Source of the DNA: Lachnospiraceae bacterium 3-1
GTDB lineage: Bacteria; Bacillota; Clostridia; Lachnospirales; Lachnospiraceae
DNA: 64,000 nucleotides
Direction: 5' to 3'
NCBI GenBank assembly: GCA_000403255.2
Contig: KE159596.1
Location: forward strand, 62,001-126,000
In this document: piece after piece, positions 36,590 through 44,931 of the stretch
Layout: every line of letters starts with the position of its first letter
How positions within the stretch are numbered: the first letter of the stretch is position 1
Translations under genes and position numbers: made by a program
The notes under the pieces: model-generated
Database searches by the model: none
What the model was told of the DNA's origin: nothing
The model's input: the letters and a program-made list of their open reading frames with translations, nothing else

Positions 36590-37300
36590 TTATACTCTCA
36601 CATCAAACGCCTGATATACTCTTCCCCGCTTCTCCTGCTGGGACACATTCTGTAAATTTTTCAATTCCGCAGACGCCTCTTCGATCCTCTCTGTCTGCTT
36701 TTCAAGCTGCTCTGTCAGATTGGAAGCCTGCTCCTCTGGCATTTCCTCCAAAAGCTGCTCCTGGGATTCCTGTAATCCTTCCTGAACCTCTTCGATGGAT
36801 TCTGACATGTCTTCCATAATCTCTTCCAAAACGCCTTCTTCGTCTTCTGTTCCCAGAGCTTCCTCTGCCATCTCTTCCCGTCTTTCTTCCGGTGTCTTTG
36901 GCTCTAGCTTCTCTGCTGCCTTTGCGTTTCTCTCGCCCTGTTCTTCCGCTTCATCTAAAAGATGGGACATTTGCTCGTTATTATAAGCCGCTTTTACGGC
37001 TGCAATCTCATCCTCATAATTATGGAACATTTCTAATTTTTTAGCAATTTCTTCTACTGTTCCACACTCTTTGCTTTTCAGATTTTCTTTCTGCTTTTCC
37101 CAAAATGCAATCTCATTTCCGGCCTTTTGCTGACGCTCCATTTTTTCCTGGGCACTTTTGAGCATACTGTTATGAAGCCCTGGCAAATTTCCTGCAAAAA
37201 CACTTTGGGTTTTATAATTACTGTGAGCATTACTTTTCGTACTAACTTTTAACATATTCATAGGAACACCTGCACTTTCCTGTTCTATTAACTTTTGCAT
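36590..37300 (-). CDS. Acidic coiled-coil protein of unknown function
   Basis: Up to 236 residues, strongly charged and Glu-rich, with long predicted helices from about residue 50 onward (MERQQKAGNEIAFWEKQKEN, EEIMEDMSESIEEVQEGLQE, LTEQLEKQTERIEEASAELK). No signal peptide, membrane segment or catalytic motif. The start is uncertain: neither the ATG at 37300 nor that at 37261 has a strong ribosome-binding site. It follows smpB by 88 bases. The N-terminal 35 residues look disordered. Confidence 0.55.
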   Translation of the reverse strand: MQKLIEQESAGVPMNMLKVSTKSNAHSNYKTQSVFAGNLPGLHNSMLKSAQEKMERQQKAGNEIAFWEKQKENLKSKECGTVEEIAKKLEMFHNYEDEIAAVKAAYNNEQMSHLLDEAEEQGERNAKAAEKLEPKTPEERREEMAEEALGTEDEEGVLEEIMEDMSESIEEVQEGLQESQEQLLEEMPEEQASNLTEQLEKQTERIEEASAELKNLQNVSQQEKRGRVYQAFDVRV

Positions 37301-37388
37301 CTACCAAATTCTTCTATTATTATTTCGTCATACCTTTTCCTTTACTTAACATCCAGTGCAGGTAAATATCGTCAATAACTTCTTCTCT

Positions 37389-37856
37389 CTAATACAGGTT
37401 CTTTACCTTAAACTCCCGCTCCGATTCTCTACGCATATCCTTTTTGGCAATATCCTGACGTTTATCGTAGAGCTTCTTCCCTCGTGCCAGGGCAATCTCC
37501 ACTTTTACAAGACTTCCCTTAAAATACACCTGCAGCGGTACTACGGTATATCCTTTTTCCGCCATTTTTCCGGCAATCTTATTGATTTCATATTTATGCA
37601 TCAAAAGTTTCCGAGGGCGAAGAGGGTCTTTGTTAAAAATATTTCCCTTTTCATAAGGACTGATGTGCATCCCATATATGATAACCTCTCCATTTTCAAT
37701 GCGGATAAATGACTCTTTCACAGAGCATTTCCCCATACGTAAGGACTTCACCTCTGTCCCTGCCAGGCTGATGCCCGCTTCATACTTATCCTCTATGAAA
37801 TAATCATGAAATGCTTTTTTGTTGTTGGCAATCAATTTTTTACTCTCTTTTCCCAT
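37389..37856 (-). CDS. smpB: SsrA-binding protein SmpB
   Basis: 155 residues, standard length. Hallmarks are [49 protein letters not shown] and the basic C-terminal tail [15 protein letters not shown]. It brings tmRNA to stalled ribosomes. It lies between rnr and ssrA, the common arrangement in Firmicutes. Confidence 0.97.
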   Translation of the reverse strand: MGKESKKLIANNKKAFHDYFIEDKYEAGISLAGTEVKSLRMGKCSVKESFIRIENGEVIIYGMHISPYEKGNIFNKDPLRPRKLLMHKYEINKIAGKMAEKGYTVVPLQVYFKGSLVKVEIALARGKKLYDKRQDIAKKDMRRESEREFKVKNLY

Positions 37857-37914
37857 AGGTTTTTCCTTTCCTGTATACCAAAACTAAGCAATTGCGAAAC
37901 ATAGATTGTTCCTT

Positions 37915-40110
37915 CTAGAGCTGCTCTGTCTGATCACGTCTAAGATCTTCTGGCTCCACATCCAAACCCAAAGCCCCTGCATCCTCTGGCAGAACAAAAT
38001 CTATGGTGCGCAGAAACAAATCTGTTTCTGCAACGACAACCTGCAGTTTCTGTCCCAGTTTATAACGCTTTCCTGTAGCTTCCCCCACTAGCTCATAGGC
38101 TGCCTCGTTATAATGATAGTAATCATCCCTTAAATTGGTTACATGTATCATTCCTTCCACTGTATTGGGAAGCTCCACGTACATCCCCCAGGATGTCACA
38201 CTGGAAATCACTCCCTCAAAGGTTTCTCCGATATGATTTGACATATACTCTACCTTTTTCAGCTTATCGGTTTCCCGTTCTGCTTCCTCTGCACGCCGCT
38301 CCCGTACACTGGACTGGGCCGCAACCTCTGGCAGGATACTCTCATAATGGGAAATCCTCTTTTCCGTCATTTTTCCTCGTAAGGTTTCCTTGATAATCCG
38401 GTGAATCTGCAAATCCGGGTAACGGCGGATTGGCGAAGTAAAATGACAATAATACTGAGTAGCAAGACCAAAATGTCCTGTATTGTCCGTAGTATATTTT
38501 GCCTGCTTCATGGACCGCAGCGTCAAACGGCTGATTAATGCTTCCTCTGGTGTATCTTCTATTTTTTCCAAAAGCTTCTGCAATTCCTTAGGATGAATTT
38601 CCTCCTGGCCGATTCGGATGGAATAGCCAAAATTATTGATTAGCAGGCCAAGCTTTTGGATTTTCACTGGATCTGGTGTATCATGGGTACGATACACAAA
38701 GGGAAGCTCCTGCCAGAAAAAATCCTGTGCCACTGTCTCATTGGCAATTAGCATGAAATCTTCAATAATCTTAGTGGCTACATTCCGCTCATAGGGCTTG
38801 ATTTCCAATGGTTTTCCATACTTGTCCAACATAATCTTCGTTTCTGGAAAATCAAAGTCGATGGAGCCTCTCTTTCTACGCTTTTCCCATAAAATAGCGG
38901 CAAGCTCTTCCATTCCTTCGAACATGGGAACCAGTTCCTTGTAGGTTTCCCGTTCCTTCTCATCTTTCTCTTTCAATATTTTCCGCACACTGGTATAGGT
39001 CATGCGCCGATCCACTTGGATTACAGTTTCTGAAATCTCATGGTCAATCACATTTCCTTTTTTGTCAATTATCATGATACAGCTTAAAGCCAGCCGGTCT
39101 TCCCCAGCATTTAAAGAACAAATACCGTTTGACAAAAGATGAGGCAGCATGGGAATCACACGATCCACCAGATAAACGCTGGTTCCTCGTTCTAATGCCT
39201 CCACATCCAATGCGCTATGCTCCTGAACATAATTGGTCACATCTGCAATGTGCACCCCCAGTCGATAATGCTCCCCTTCCCTGGTCAAAGATACCGCATC
39301 ATCCAAATCCTTGGCATCTTCTCCATCTATGGTAACCATCTGCCAGTCCCGGATATCCTTGCGTCCTGCCATATCTGCCATACTCACAGGCTTTCCCACA
39401 TTTTCCGCCTGCTTTAGCGCCTTAGGAGGAAATTCCACAGGAAGCTCATACCCTTTGATGATTGACATGATATCGGTTCCTGGGTCATTGATATGTCCGA
39501 TAATCTCTGTCACTTTTCCTTCAGGTTTTCTCTTTTTACTGCCATAATCGGTAATTTCCACCACAACCTTATGCCCGTCTACTGCTCCTTTTGATTGTTC
39601 AATGGGAATAAAAATATCCTGGCCCAGTTTAATATTATCTGGCACTACAAAGCCAAAATTCTTACTTTTCTGAAAAGTTCCCACCACCCGGGTCATTCCC
39701 CGCTCCAGTATTTTTACAACAGTTCCTTCCCGGCGTCTCCCAGATCCGGCCTTTTTGGGCAGCAGGGTCACCTGCACCTTATCCCCATGAATCGCTCCAT
39801 GAATCTCATCTTCTGGAATATAAATATCCTCTGGTTCCCCTTCCACTGTGACAAAACCAAATCCCCGAACATTTCCGGTAAATATGCCCCACAGAAATTT
39901 TCCTTCTGACTTCGTATATTTGCCTCTCTTTGAGACCTCAATCTTTCCCTCTTCCACCAACTCTGAAAGTATCTGCTGTAAATCCCCCCTGTCCTCCCTT
40001 GGCACATCCATCAAAACAGCCATCTCTTTCACCTTCATCGGTACATAAAGGTCACTGCAGATGAATTCATATATCATTTTCTTTCTGCTTTCCAATAATT
40101 TTTTGTCCAT
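37915..40110 (-). CDS. rnr: Ribonuclease R
   Basis: A 731-residue 3'-5' exoribonuclease. Winged-helix and cold-shock domains occupy the first 210 residues, then the RNB domain with TIDGEDAKDLDDAVSLTREG and HIADVTNYV (metal-binding Asp residues), then a C-terminal S1 domain (FEGVISSVTSWGMYVELPNTVEGMIHV). It degrades structured and non-stop mRNAs, and its placement beside smpB and ssrA fits the rescue pathway. RBS AGGAG precedes the start. Confidence 0.96.
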   Translation of the reverse strand: MDKKLLESRKKMIYEFICSDLYVPMKVKEMAVLMDVPREDRGDLQQILSELVEEGKIEVSKRGKYTKSEGKFLWGIFTGNVRGFGFVTVEGEPEDIYIPEDEIHGAIHGDKVQVTLLPKKAGSGRRREGTVVKILERGMTRVVGTFQKSKNFGFVVPDNIKLGQDIFIPIEQSKGAVDGHKVVVEITDYGSKKRKPEGKVTEIIGHINDPGTDIMSIIKGYELPVEFPPKALKQAENVGKPVSMADMAGRKDIRDWQMVTIDGEDAKDLDDAVSLTREGEHYRLGVHIADVTNYVQEHSALDVEALERGTSVYLVDRVIPMLPHLLSNGICSLNAGEDRLALSCIMIIDKKGNVIDHEISETVIQVDRRMTYTSVRKILKEKDEKERETYKELVPMFEGMEELAAILWEKRRKRGSIDFDFPETKIMLDKYGKPLEIKPYERNVATKIIEDFMLIANETVAQDFFWQELPFVYRTHDTPDPVKIQKLGLLINNFGYSIRIGQEEIHPKELQKLLEKIEDTPEEALISRLTLRSMKQAKYTTDNTGHFGLATQYYCHFTSPIRRYPDLQIHRIIKETLRGKMTEKRISHYESILPEVAAQSSVRERRAEEAERETDKLKKVEYMSNHIGETFEGVISSVTSWGMYVELPNTVEGMIHVTNLRDDYYHYNEAAYELVGEATGKRYKLGQKLQVVVAETDLFLRTIDFVLPEDAGALGLDVEPEDLRRDQTEQL

Positions 40111-40136
40111 AAAATTCTCCTATATTCCTATAAAGT

Positions 40137-40162
40137 GAAAAAACTGCCGAAAACCGACAGTC
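40137..40162 (-). terminator. Intrinsic terminator after secG
   Basis: Minus-strand ACTGTCG and CGGCAGT form a stem around GTTTT, followed by TTTTTT, about 40 bases after the secG stop. Confidence 0.65.
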
Positions 40163-40200
40163 TCTTACGTGGAATATGCCTTCCTATTGACAGGCTATGC

Positions 40201-40440
40201 TTAAAAACTTCCAATATTCAATACAGCTGCAATAATCAAAAACAGAGCAACCAATACCCTGGTAATTTTCACCAGCATTCCTTCTCTGGAACGTCCTTTG
40301 TTCTTTCCCCAGTATGTGTCTGCTGCACCACTGATTGTCCCAAGCCCTGCGGATTTGCCTTCCTGCATCAAAACAATAACTGTCAGCACAATACTTACTA
40401 AAATAAATATTACAGTTAAAATTGTCTTCAATACTGCCAT
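40201..40440 (-). CDS. secG: Preprotein translocase subunit SecG
   Basis: 79 residues with two membrane segments (about 3-24 and 55-75) around the conserved loop QEGKSAGLGTISGAADTYWGKNKGRS. AGGAGG lies eight bases before the ATG at 40440, so the longer frame to 40473 is rejected. It stabilises SecYE in the Sec channel. In many Firmicutes eno lies directly upstream; here about 10 kb of accessory DNA intervenes. Confidence 0.95.
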   Translation of the reverse strand: MAVLKTILTVIFILVSIVLTVIVLMQEGKSAGLGTISGAADTYWGKNKGRSREGMLVKITRVLVALFLIIAAVLNIGSF

Positions 40441-40481
40441 TTTTCGTACCTCCTGTGACTTTCTTGTCCACAACTTTTTTT

Positions 40482-40510
40482 ATCGTATCATATCTGGGGA
40501 TATTTTTCAA
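40482..40510 (-). promoter_or_regulatory. Promoter of secG
   Basis: Minus-strand TTGAAA (40505-40510) and TACGAT (40482-40487) with a 17-base spacer, 41 bases before secG. Confidence 0.5.
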
Positions 40511-40567
40511 GAATTTTCTGGTTGTGGGGAAAAATTATTTTTTAGTACGGAAGGCTAATCTATTCCT

Positions 40568-41359
40568 TTAATTAGATACTGATATAATTTCCTGCAATTG
40601 ATCACTATCAATCAATCTTCCACTAATCCACCCATATGCATCTTTTTCTGGACAGTAAACTTCCAGCCAATATCTTTCTCCATCATTTTCCCACTGGCCC
40701 TGATAAATAATCTCTAAACCTTCCCATACCTTTTCTACCACTGCTCCATCCATAGAAGGCTCCTCACGAATATTAGCGCCAGCCTGCCCTTCTTCGTTTA
40801 ATCTAAGGGAAATACCTGCATCATCTGCTTCAGGCTCTTCTTCTACCTCATCATCTGCCATAGTTTCCTGTACTTCTTCTTCAACAAATAATGGCGGATA
40901 ACTTTCATATCCCTGAGATAAAAAAACCTCCCCTTGTTGGAAAAAAGATTTTATATTTGCAAATTCCTGCAAATAATAATCTTCGAAAACCTTTGAAAAA
41001 GGCAAATCCACAAAAATTGCCAAGATATACAAAATGACACTGCCAATACAAAGACCTACTTTCAAGCGGGGATGCATATTTCTTTTTTGAGAAATTATTC
41101 TTTTTTCTCCCCAACTGCTAATTCTATTATCTGCATCAACCGCCCAGTTTTTCGTATGTCCAACCAAATAAACAATTTCTTTTGTAATCCAGACAGTTCC
41201 TATAATAATATACTTCCTCAATCCTGTTTTTCTTCCAATTACTGCCAATAACTTTATGACAGCCACTAATATTGCCAAAAACATCAACCATTCAAAAAAA
41301 AATCTTATTGGCCAATTCAAATGATAAAAGTTCTGCCATGCTCCATAATAATATTTCAT
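40568..41359 (-). CDS. Membrane protein with C-terminal SH3-like domain, fourth gene of the TIR operon
   Basis: 263 residues. Two membrane segments (about 20-42 and 101-118) bracket a basic loop of about 58 residues, so by the positive-inside rule the loop is cytoplasmic and both ends are outside. An acidic linker (about 158-180) leads to a bacterial SH3-like domain (about 182-255: GQAGANIREEPSMDGAVVEK, then YWLEVY and YGWISGRLI). Such domains often bind cell wall. The start overlaps the previous stop as ATGA. Within the operon it could anchor the system at the envelope; this is inference. Confidence 0.7.
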   Translation of the reverse strand: MKYYYGAWQNFYHLNWPIRFFFEWLMFLAILVAVIKLLAVIGRKTGLRKYIIIGTVWITKEIVYLVGHTKNWAVDADNRISSWGEKRIISQKRNMHPRLKVGLCIGSVILYILAIFVDLPFSKVFEDYYLQEFANIKSFFQQGEVFLSQGYESYPPLFVEEEVQETMADDEVEEEPEADDAGISLRLNEEGQAGANIREEPSMDGAVVEKVWEGLEIIYQGQWENDGERYWLEVYCPEKDAYGWISGRLIDSDQLQEIISVSN

Positions 41360-42360
41360 AAGTAATCACCATCCGAAAGAGGAATTGATTCTATTCCAAT
41401 ATTTTCTTCTACTGCTTTTTCCTCTATCTCTTTTTCTTGCATCTCTTTTTTCTCTATAACTTTTTCTGATACTTTTCTCTCTGTTCCTACTGGCAAATAT
41501 TTCTTATCAGCCATGATCTCATTTAGTCTTTCTACAATCTCCTTATCTGTTAAAAATTCCCCTTGTGCTGTTGTAGTCAGAACATTAAGATCATTTGTCT
41601 TGGCTTGTATAATGCGGTCATATAAATCTGTTCCACTCATATTACCCTGAAGATACTCATTGACAACAGGACCCATAATTCCAAAATTCGCCATCATTGC
41701 TGCAAGCTCCTGAATCTGCTTTTCCTTTATTTCATTCTCGCTATCCATAATCCTTATCTTTTGCTGATTTTTTGATATTTTTTCATCTGTTATATTTTTA
41801 TTTACATGTATCTCTACTTCTGTATCTACATTAGATTTCACCATTTTAGCTGCATCTTTATCTGGTGTAACACTAACCTCGCTTCTAAACTTCATCCCTG
41901 AATATGAATTTAATTTATTTGTAAGGCTTTCTTCTAATTTCCCCTGCGCCTTATGACTTTGTGTAATATTCCATTCTCCATCAAAACTTTTGATAGCTGC
42001 CCGGATTATACTATGTATTTCCTCTTCTTCTGGACAATTATCAATAAAGAAAAATGTCCGCACATCTACTAAGCTGCATGATAATTTAACAGATACATCA
42101 AAATAAAAATTTTCATTTTCTAAAATCATTTTTTGGTCATGGCGAATGACACACGGTCGAAGAGAAATAACAGCTTTTTTATTATATTTTCCACGCCTTA
42201 TTTCCGTTGAAGAATATTTAATACCATAATTTATAACCTTACTATCATCCTTGCCTGCTCCATCCTGATACAGTAAAAAGCATTCTCCTTCCTTTGGCAT
42301 TGGCACCTTTTCCATGATTCCCAGACGAAATGCCCCATCTGACAGTACAAATTCACTCAT
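41356..42360 (-). CDS. Protein resembling SPFH/band-7 scaffolds, third gene of the TIR operon
   Basis: 334 residues, no membrane segment. A beta-rich N-terminal half ends with ENFYFDVSVKLSCSLVDVRTF, EEEIHSIIRAAIKSFDGEW and LNSYSGMKFRSEVSVTPDKD, the order and spacing of an SPFH (stomatin/prohibitin/band-7) domain. A helical stretch (about 195-240) and a Glu/Lys-rich tail follow. The family call rests on pattern only. AGGAGG lies eight bases before the start, and start and stop share one base (TAATG) with the upstream gene, so expression is coupled. SPFH proteins form membrane-associated rings, which would fit a scaffold for the TIR effector. Confidence 0.5.
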   Translation of the reverse strand: MSEFVLSDGAFRLGIMEKVPMPKEGECFLLYQDGAGKDDSKVINYGIKYSSTEIRRGKYNKKAVISLRPCVIRHDQKMILENENFYFDVSVKLSCSLVDVRTFFFIDNCPEEEEIHSIIRAAIKSFDGEWNITQSHKAQGKLEESLTNKLNSYSGMKFRSEVSVTPDKDAAKMVKSNVDTEVEIHVNKNITDEKISKNQQKIRIMDSENEIKEKQIQELAAMMANFGIMGPVVNEYLQGNMSGTDLYDRIIQAKTNDLNVLTTTAQGEFLTDKEIVERLNEIMADKKYLPVGTERKVSEKVIEKKEMQEKEIEEKAVEENIGIESIPLSDGDYL

Positions 42361-43838
42361 TATTTTGTCCTCCTACGTATTTTATTGCAGATATCCTCTT
42401 GGATCTCTGTTGTACAAATATCTCCAAATACATTTTTTACAAAGCATTCTAATCTATGGTTATCTTTGTATTTCTTCATATTTATTTCATATCTGCTCAT
42501 CAAATGCAAAAATATCTGTCTACAGCTTCTGCAATTCCACACTAATCTCCATAAATCTGCAATTTTATATTTGATATTGTAATTACAATCATCCACAAAA
42601 CACAATTTAATAAAAAGTGCATCTTCCTTCTGATCCGTTTCCATTACATCTACATCCACTGCAAACAACATTAAAAATAGCTGGCATATTTCTTCTTTTT
42701 CACTTAAAGTATCTGTGTCATAAGCTAGATCATATATTTTTTCAATCATAATTCTATAAAAAGTATATGCCCGCATCCCAGACAAAAAAAATTCATATAT
42801 GTTCTTTGAATAATCCTTTTGTTTTCCCTCACTTAATTCCCTTTTTAAGCCATCAATATAGACAGAAATCGCCTCTTCTAAAATATCACATTTGTCCCTC
42901 AATTCTGCACATATAAAAAAATTTGTCAAACGACAATGAACATTATTTTCTTTATTCCATTTCCGCATCAAATTATTTATATTTTTACGGTATTCCTCAT
43001 GTTCATTTAATGCTACAACAACCTGTGCAATCACCATATCCGACAAAATATCTTTATGATACAAAAACATTTTAATCATACTATTTAAAAAATAAAAATA
43101 ATCCCAATAGGCTAACGACCCCATAATTTTCATCGCCCGTTTTGCCATAGAAATACGGTTCCCGATACAATATTTTTTCAGCCACAAAACTATTTTATCA
43201 CGTAGCTGCGGACATTCTCGCCAAATATGTTTCAAAATTTTTTCCTGATATTGTTCTTCCATCAACCGTATGATATCTACTTTTACTTTTCCTGTGTATG
43301 TATTTACCTCTCCTGTTACAACCTCAGCACCAAATTCTTTTAAGAGATGCATGCTGATATTTCTAGGTTTTTCCTGCACACCCTTTGTGTGAAAACTGAA
43401 ATATAATTTGTCAGCTGCCTCTACAATCCAATCATATGGTAAGCAATCGAACACAGCGCATGCTATTATTAAAGCAACAGAATATGTTTCATAATTTTCA
43501 TCGATCCACCTACTCATCCAACCTTCATCTGTAAAAATACTGCTTTCTGTCATATTTTGCTTTTTTGATTTTCCACCATCTATTTCAATTTGCTCAAAAT
43601 TAGCATGGTCCCCAGCATAAATACCATGATTAAATATAATTCTATATTGGTTGACTATATTTTTACTTTCTTCATCCTGTTTAAAATGAAATATCTCTTC
43701 TTTGTTGTCATTCACCTTTCCATTTTGTTTCTCTTTTTTCATTCCTTCTTTTTCAATTTCATTTTCCTCTTGACACTCTATTTCTTCATCTATCTTTTCC
43801 TGATAATTCATTTCTTCTAATCCCATATCTTCCCTCAT
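42360..43838 (-). CDS. Large helical protein with NHG motif, second gene of the TIR operon
   Basis: 492 residues of unrecognised family. Residues 1-62 are charged and probably disordered. Residues 67-86 read IIFNHGIYAGDHANFEQIEI, matching the C-terminal end of the TIR protein encoded just upstream. The rest (about 105-492) is almost wholly helical, with irregular helix pairs (for example ISMAKRAMKIMGSLAYWDYF, FLNSMIKMFLYHKDILSDMV) as in HEAT-like or all-alpha sensor domains, and no P-loop is visible. Codon use is AT-rich compared with flanking core genes. Start and upstream stop overlap as ATGA. It may be the sensor or regulator of the TIR effector. Confidence 0.65.
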   Translation of the reverse strand: MREDMGLEEMNYQEKIDEEIECQEENEIEKEGMKKEKQNGKVNDNKEEIFHFKQDEESKNIVNQYRIIFNHGIYAGDHANFEQIEIDGGKSKKQNMTESSIFTDEGWMSRWIDENYETYSVALIIACAVFDCLPYDWIVEAADKLYFSFHTKGVQEKPRNISMHLLKEFGAEVVTGEVNTYTGKVKVDIIRLMEEQYQEKILKHIWRECPQLRDKIVLWLKKYCIGNRISMAKRAMKIMGSLAYWDYFYFLNSMIKMFLYHKDILSDMVIAQVVVALNEHEEYRKNINNLMRKWNKENNVHCRLTNFFICAELRDKCDILEEAISVYIDGLKRELSEGKQKDYSKNIYEFFLSGMRAYTFYRIMIEKIYDLAYDTDTLSEKEEICQLFLMLFAVDVDVMETDQKEDALFIKLCFVDDCNYNIKYKIADLWRLVWNCRSCRQIFLHLMSRYEINMKKYKDNHRLECFVKNVFGDICTTEIQEDICNKIRRRTK

Positions 43839-44380
43839 AATTGAATATTTCCGAAATTGGCGTAATCTCCAGCTATAATTCCATGATTAATTGTAATACT
43901 TGCCGATGTACCTTCCCGATTAGAACGCTTCTCTTTTGTACTTGAGTCCATGGATTTATGTAACAAATATTTCTCTAATCTTTCAGTCACAATTACTGCA
44001 ACTTCGTCTTCATGCAATCCATTGCCATCCATATATTGTAACTTTCCCACTTCTCCTGGTAAATTCATCTCTGTATAATTAACAATCAACAACCTTTTTC
44101 TATCATCTATTGTACTTTTCAAAGCCATTCGCATTTCTAAAGATGTCCATTCACCACTTAAATAATTTTCTGAAATCAATAATAGCTTTAACAGTGATTT
44201 ATTTTTATACAAATCATATAATTTGCCATGAATATTTTCCGATAAAAGTTCCTGCTGCTTCACTGGTGCAAAAAAAACTTTCCATCCATCCCTTTTCAAA
44301 TATTCTGCTATCTTTGCTGCCTGTTCTTCCATTTCACTTTTAAATGAGATTGCAACATCAAATTCATAATCATGTCCCAT
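43835..44380 (-). CDS. TIR-domain effector protein with C-terminal NHG motif, first gene of the operon
   Basis: 181 residues. Residues 5-140 form a TIR fold: FDVAISFKSE (strand A), GWKVFFAP (strand B), LLKLLLISENYLSGEWTSLE (strand C and helix), RLLIVNY (strand D). E82 in the W-x3-E position corresponds to the catalytic glutamate of TIR NADases, so NAD+ cleavage is possible. After a charged linker (145-160) the protein ends in ITINHGIIAGDYANFGNIQL, shared with the next protein. RBS AAAGGTG is about ten bases before the start. Short single-domain TIR proteins are common effectors in bacterial immunity; the partners here are not those of Thoeris. Confidence 0.8.
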   Translation of the reverse strand: MGHDYEFDVAISFKSEMEEQAAKIAEYLKRDGWKVFFAPVKQQELLSENIHGKLYDLYKNKSLLKLLLISENYLSGEWTSLEMRMALKSTIDDRKRLLIVNYTEMNLPGEVGKLQYMDGNGLHEDEVAVIVTERLEKYLLHKSMDSSTKEKRSNREGTSASITINHGIIAGDYANFGNIQL

Positions 44381-44407
44381 ATCAAACGCACACCTTTCGC
44401 AATCAAA

Positions 44408-44436
44408 ATAATATACAGAGATATTAATATTATCAA
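44408..44436 (-). promoter_or_regulatory. Promoter of the TIR operon
   Basis: Minus-strand TTGATA (44431-44436) and TATTAT (44408-44413) with a 17-base spacer, about 28 bases before the TIR start codon. No operator palindrome is evident. Confidence 0.6.
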
Positions 44437-44931
44437 AAAAATTTGTATTATTTTGTCTAATTTTGGCACCTACACTACAATATTGTTATATTTCATAGAA
44501 AAAACTTGTATTATAAAAGTACATTGATTATCTCTGAACACCCCTAAAACACTGGATTTAAGGGGATTTTAAGCACAAGAAAACATTCAATTTACTACTA
44601 ATTTACTACAATTGAAAGAGCCTTGGTATGACATTGCAATACAGAAAAAAGAAGGGGTATTCTAACATGAAACTGGAATATCCCTTTACTGCTGTCCTGA
44701 AAGATATGTAACCGGGAAACCATCAACCTTCCGTTCCCAGTTAAACTTTTTCCTTGGGTGTGCTTTTTTGATTACCCAGTGTTCCGCTTGCGGACGCACA
44801 GAGCGACGGTTCCTAACAGGGCGGCGGGTCGGCTGTGCGAACGGACGGTTCCTGTACTGTTCATTGCAGGAAATATATTTCAATGGCAATAAACAAATTT
44901 CTGTAGTGCGGCCTGCGGCCGCCCCCCCAGC
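44437..44931. other. Gene-free stretch between the TIR operon and the IS element
   Basis: No credible gene. It contains a tandem pair AATTTACTACT/AATTTACTACA (about 44589-44611), a 14-codon frame MKLEYPFTAVLKDM behind AGGGG (about 44667-44711) that looks like the cut-off start of a mobile-element gene, and a GC-rich stretch (44760-44930) unlike the AT-rich operon. It is best read as mobile-element debris and may include an old junction. Confidence 0.4.

Noticed and set aside
43835-44380. Thoeris assignment for the TIR operon
   Set aside because: Thoeris pairs TIR proteins with ThsA (SIR2 or other effector with a SLOG domain); none of the three partner proteins looks like that.
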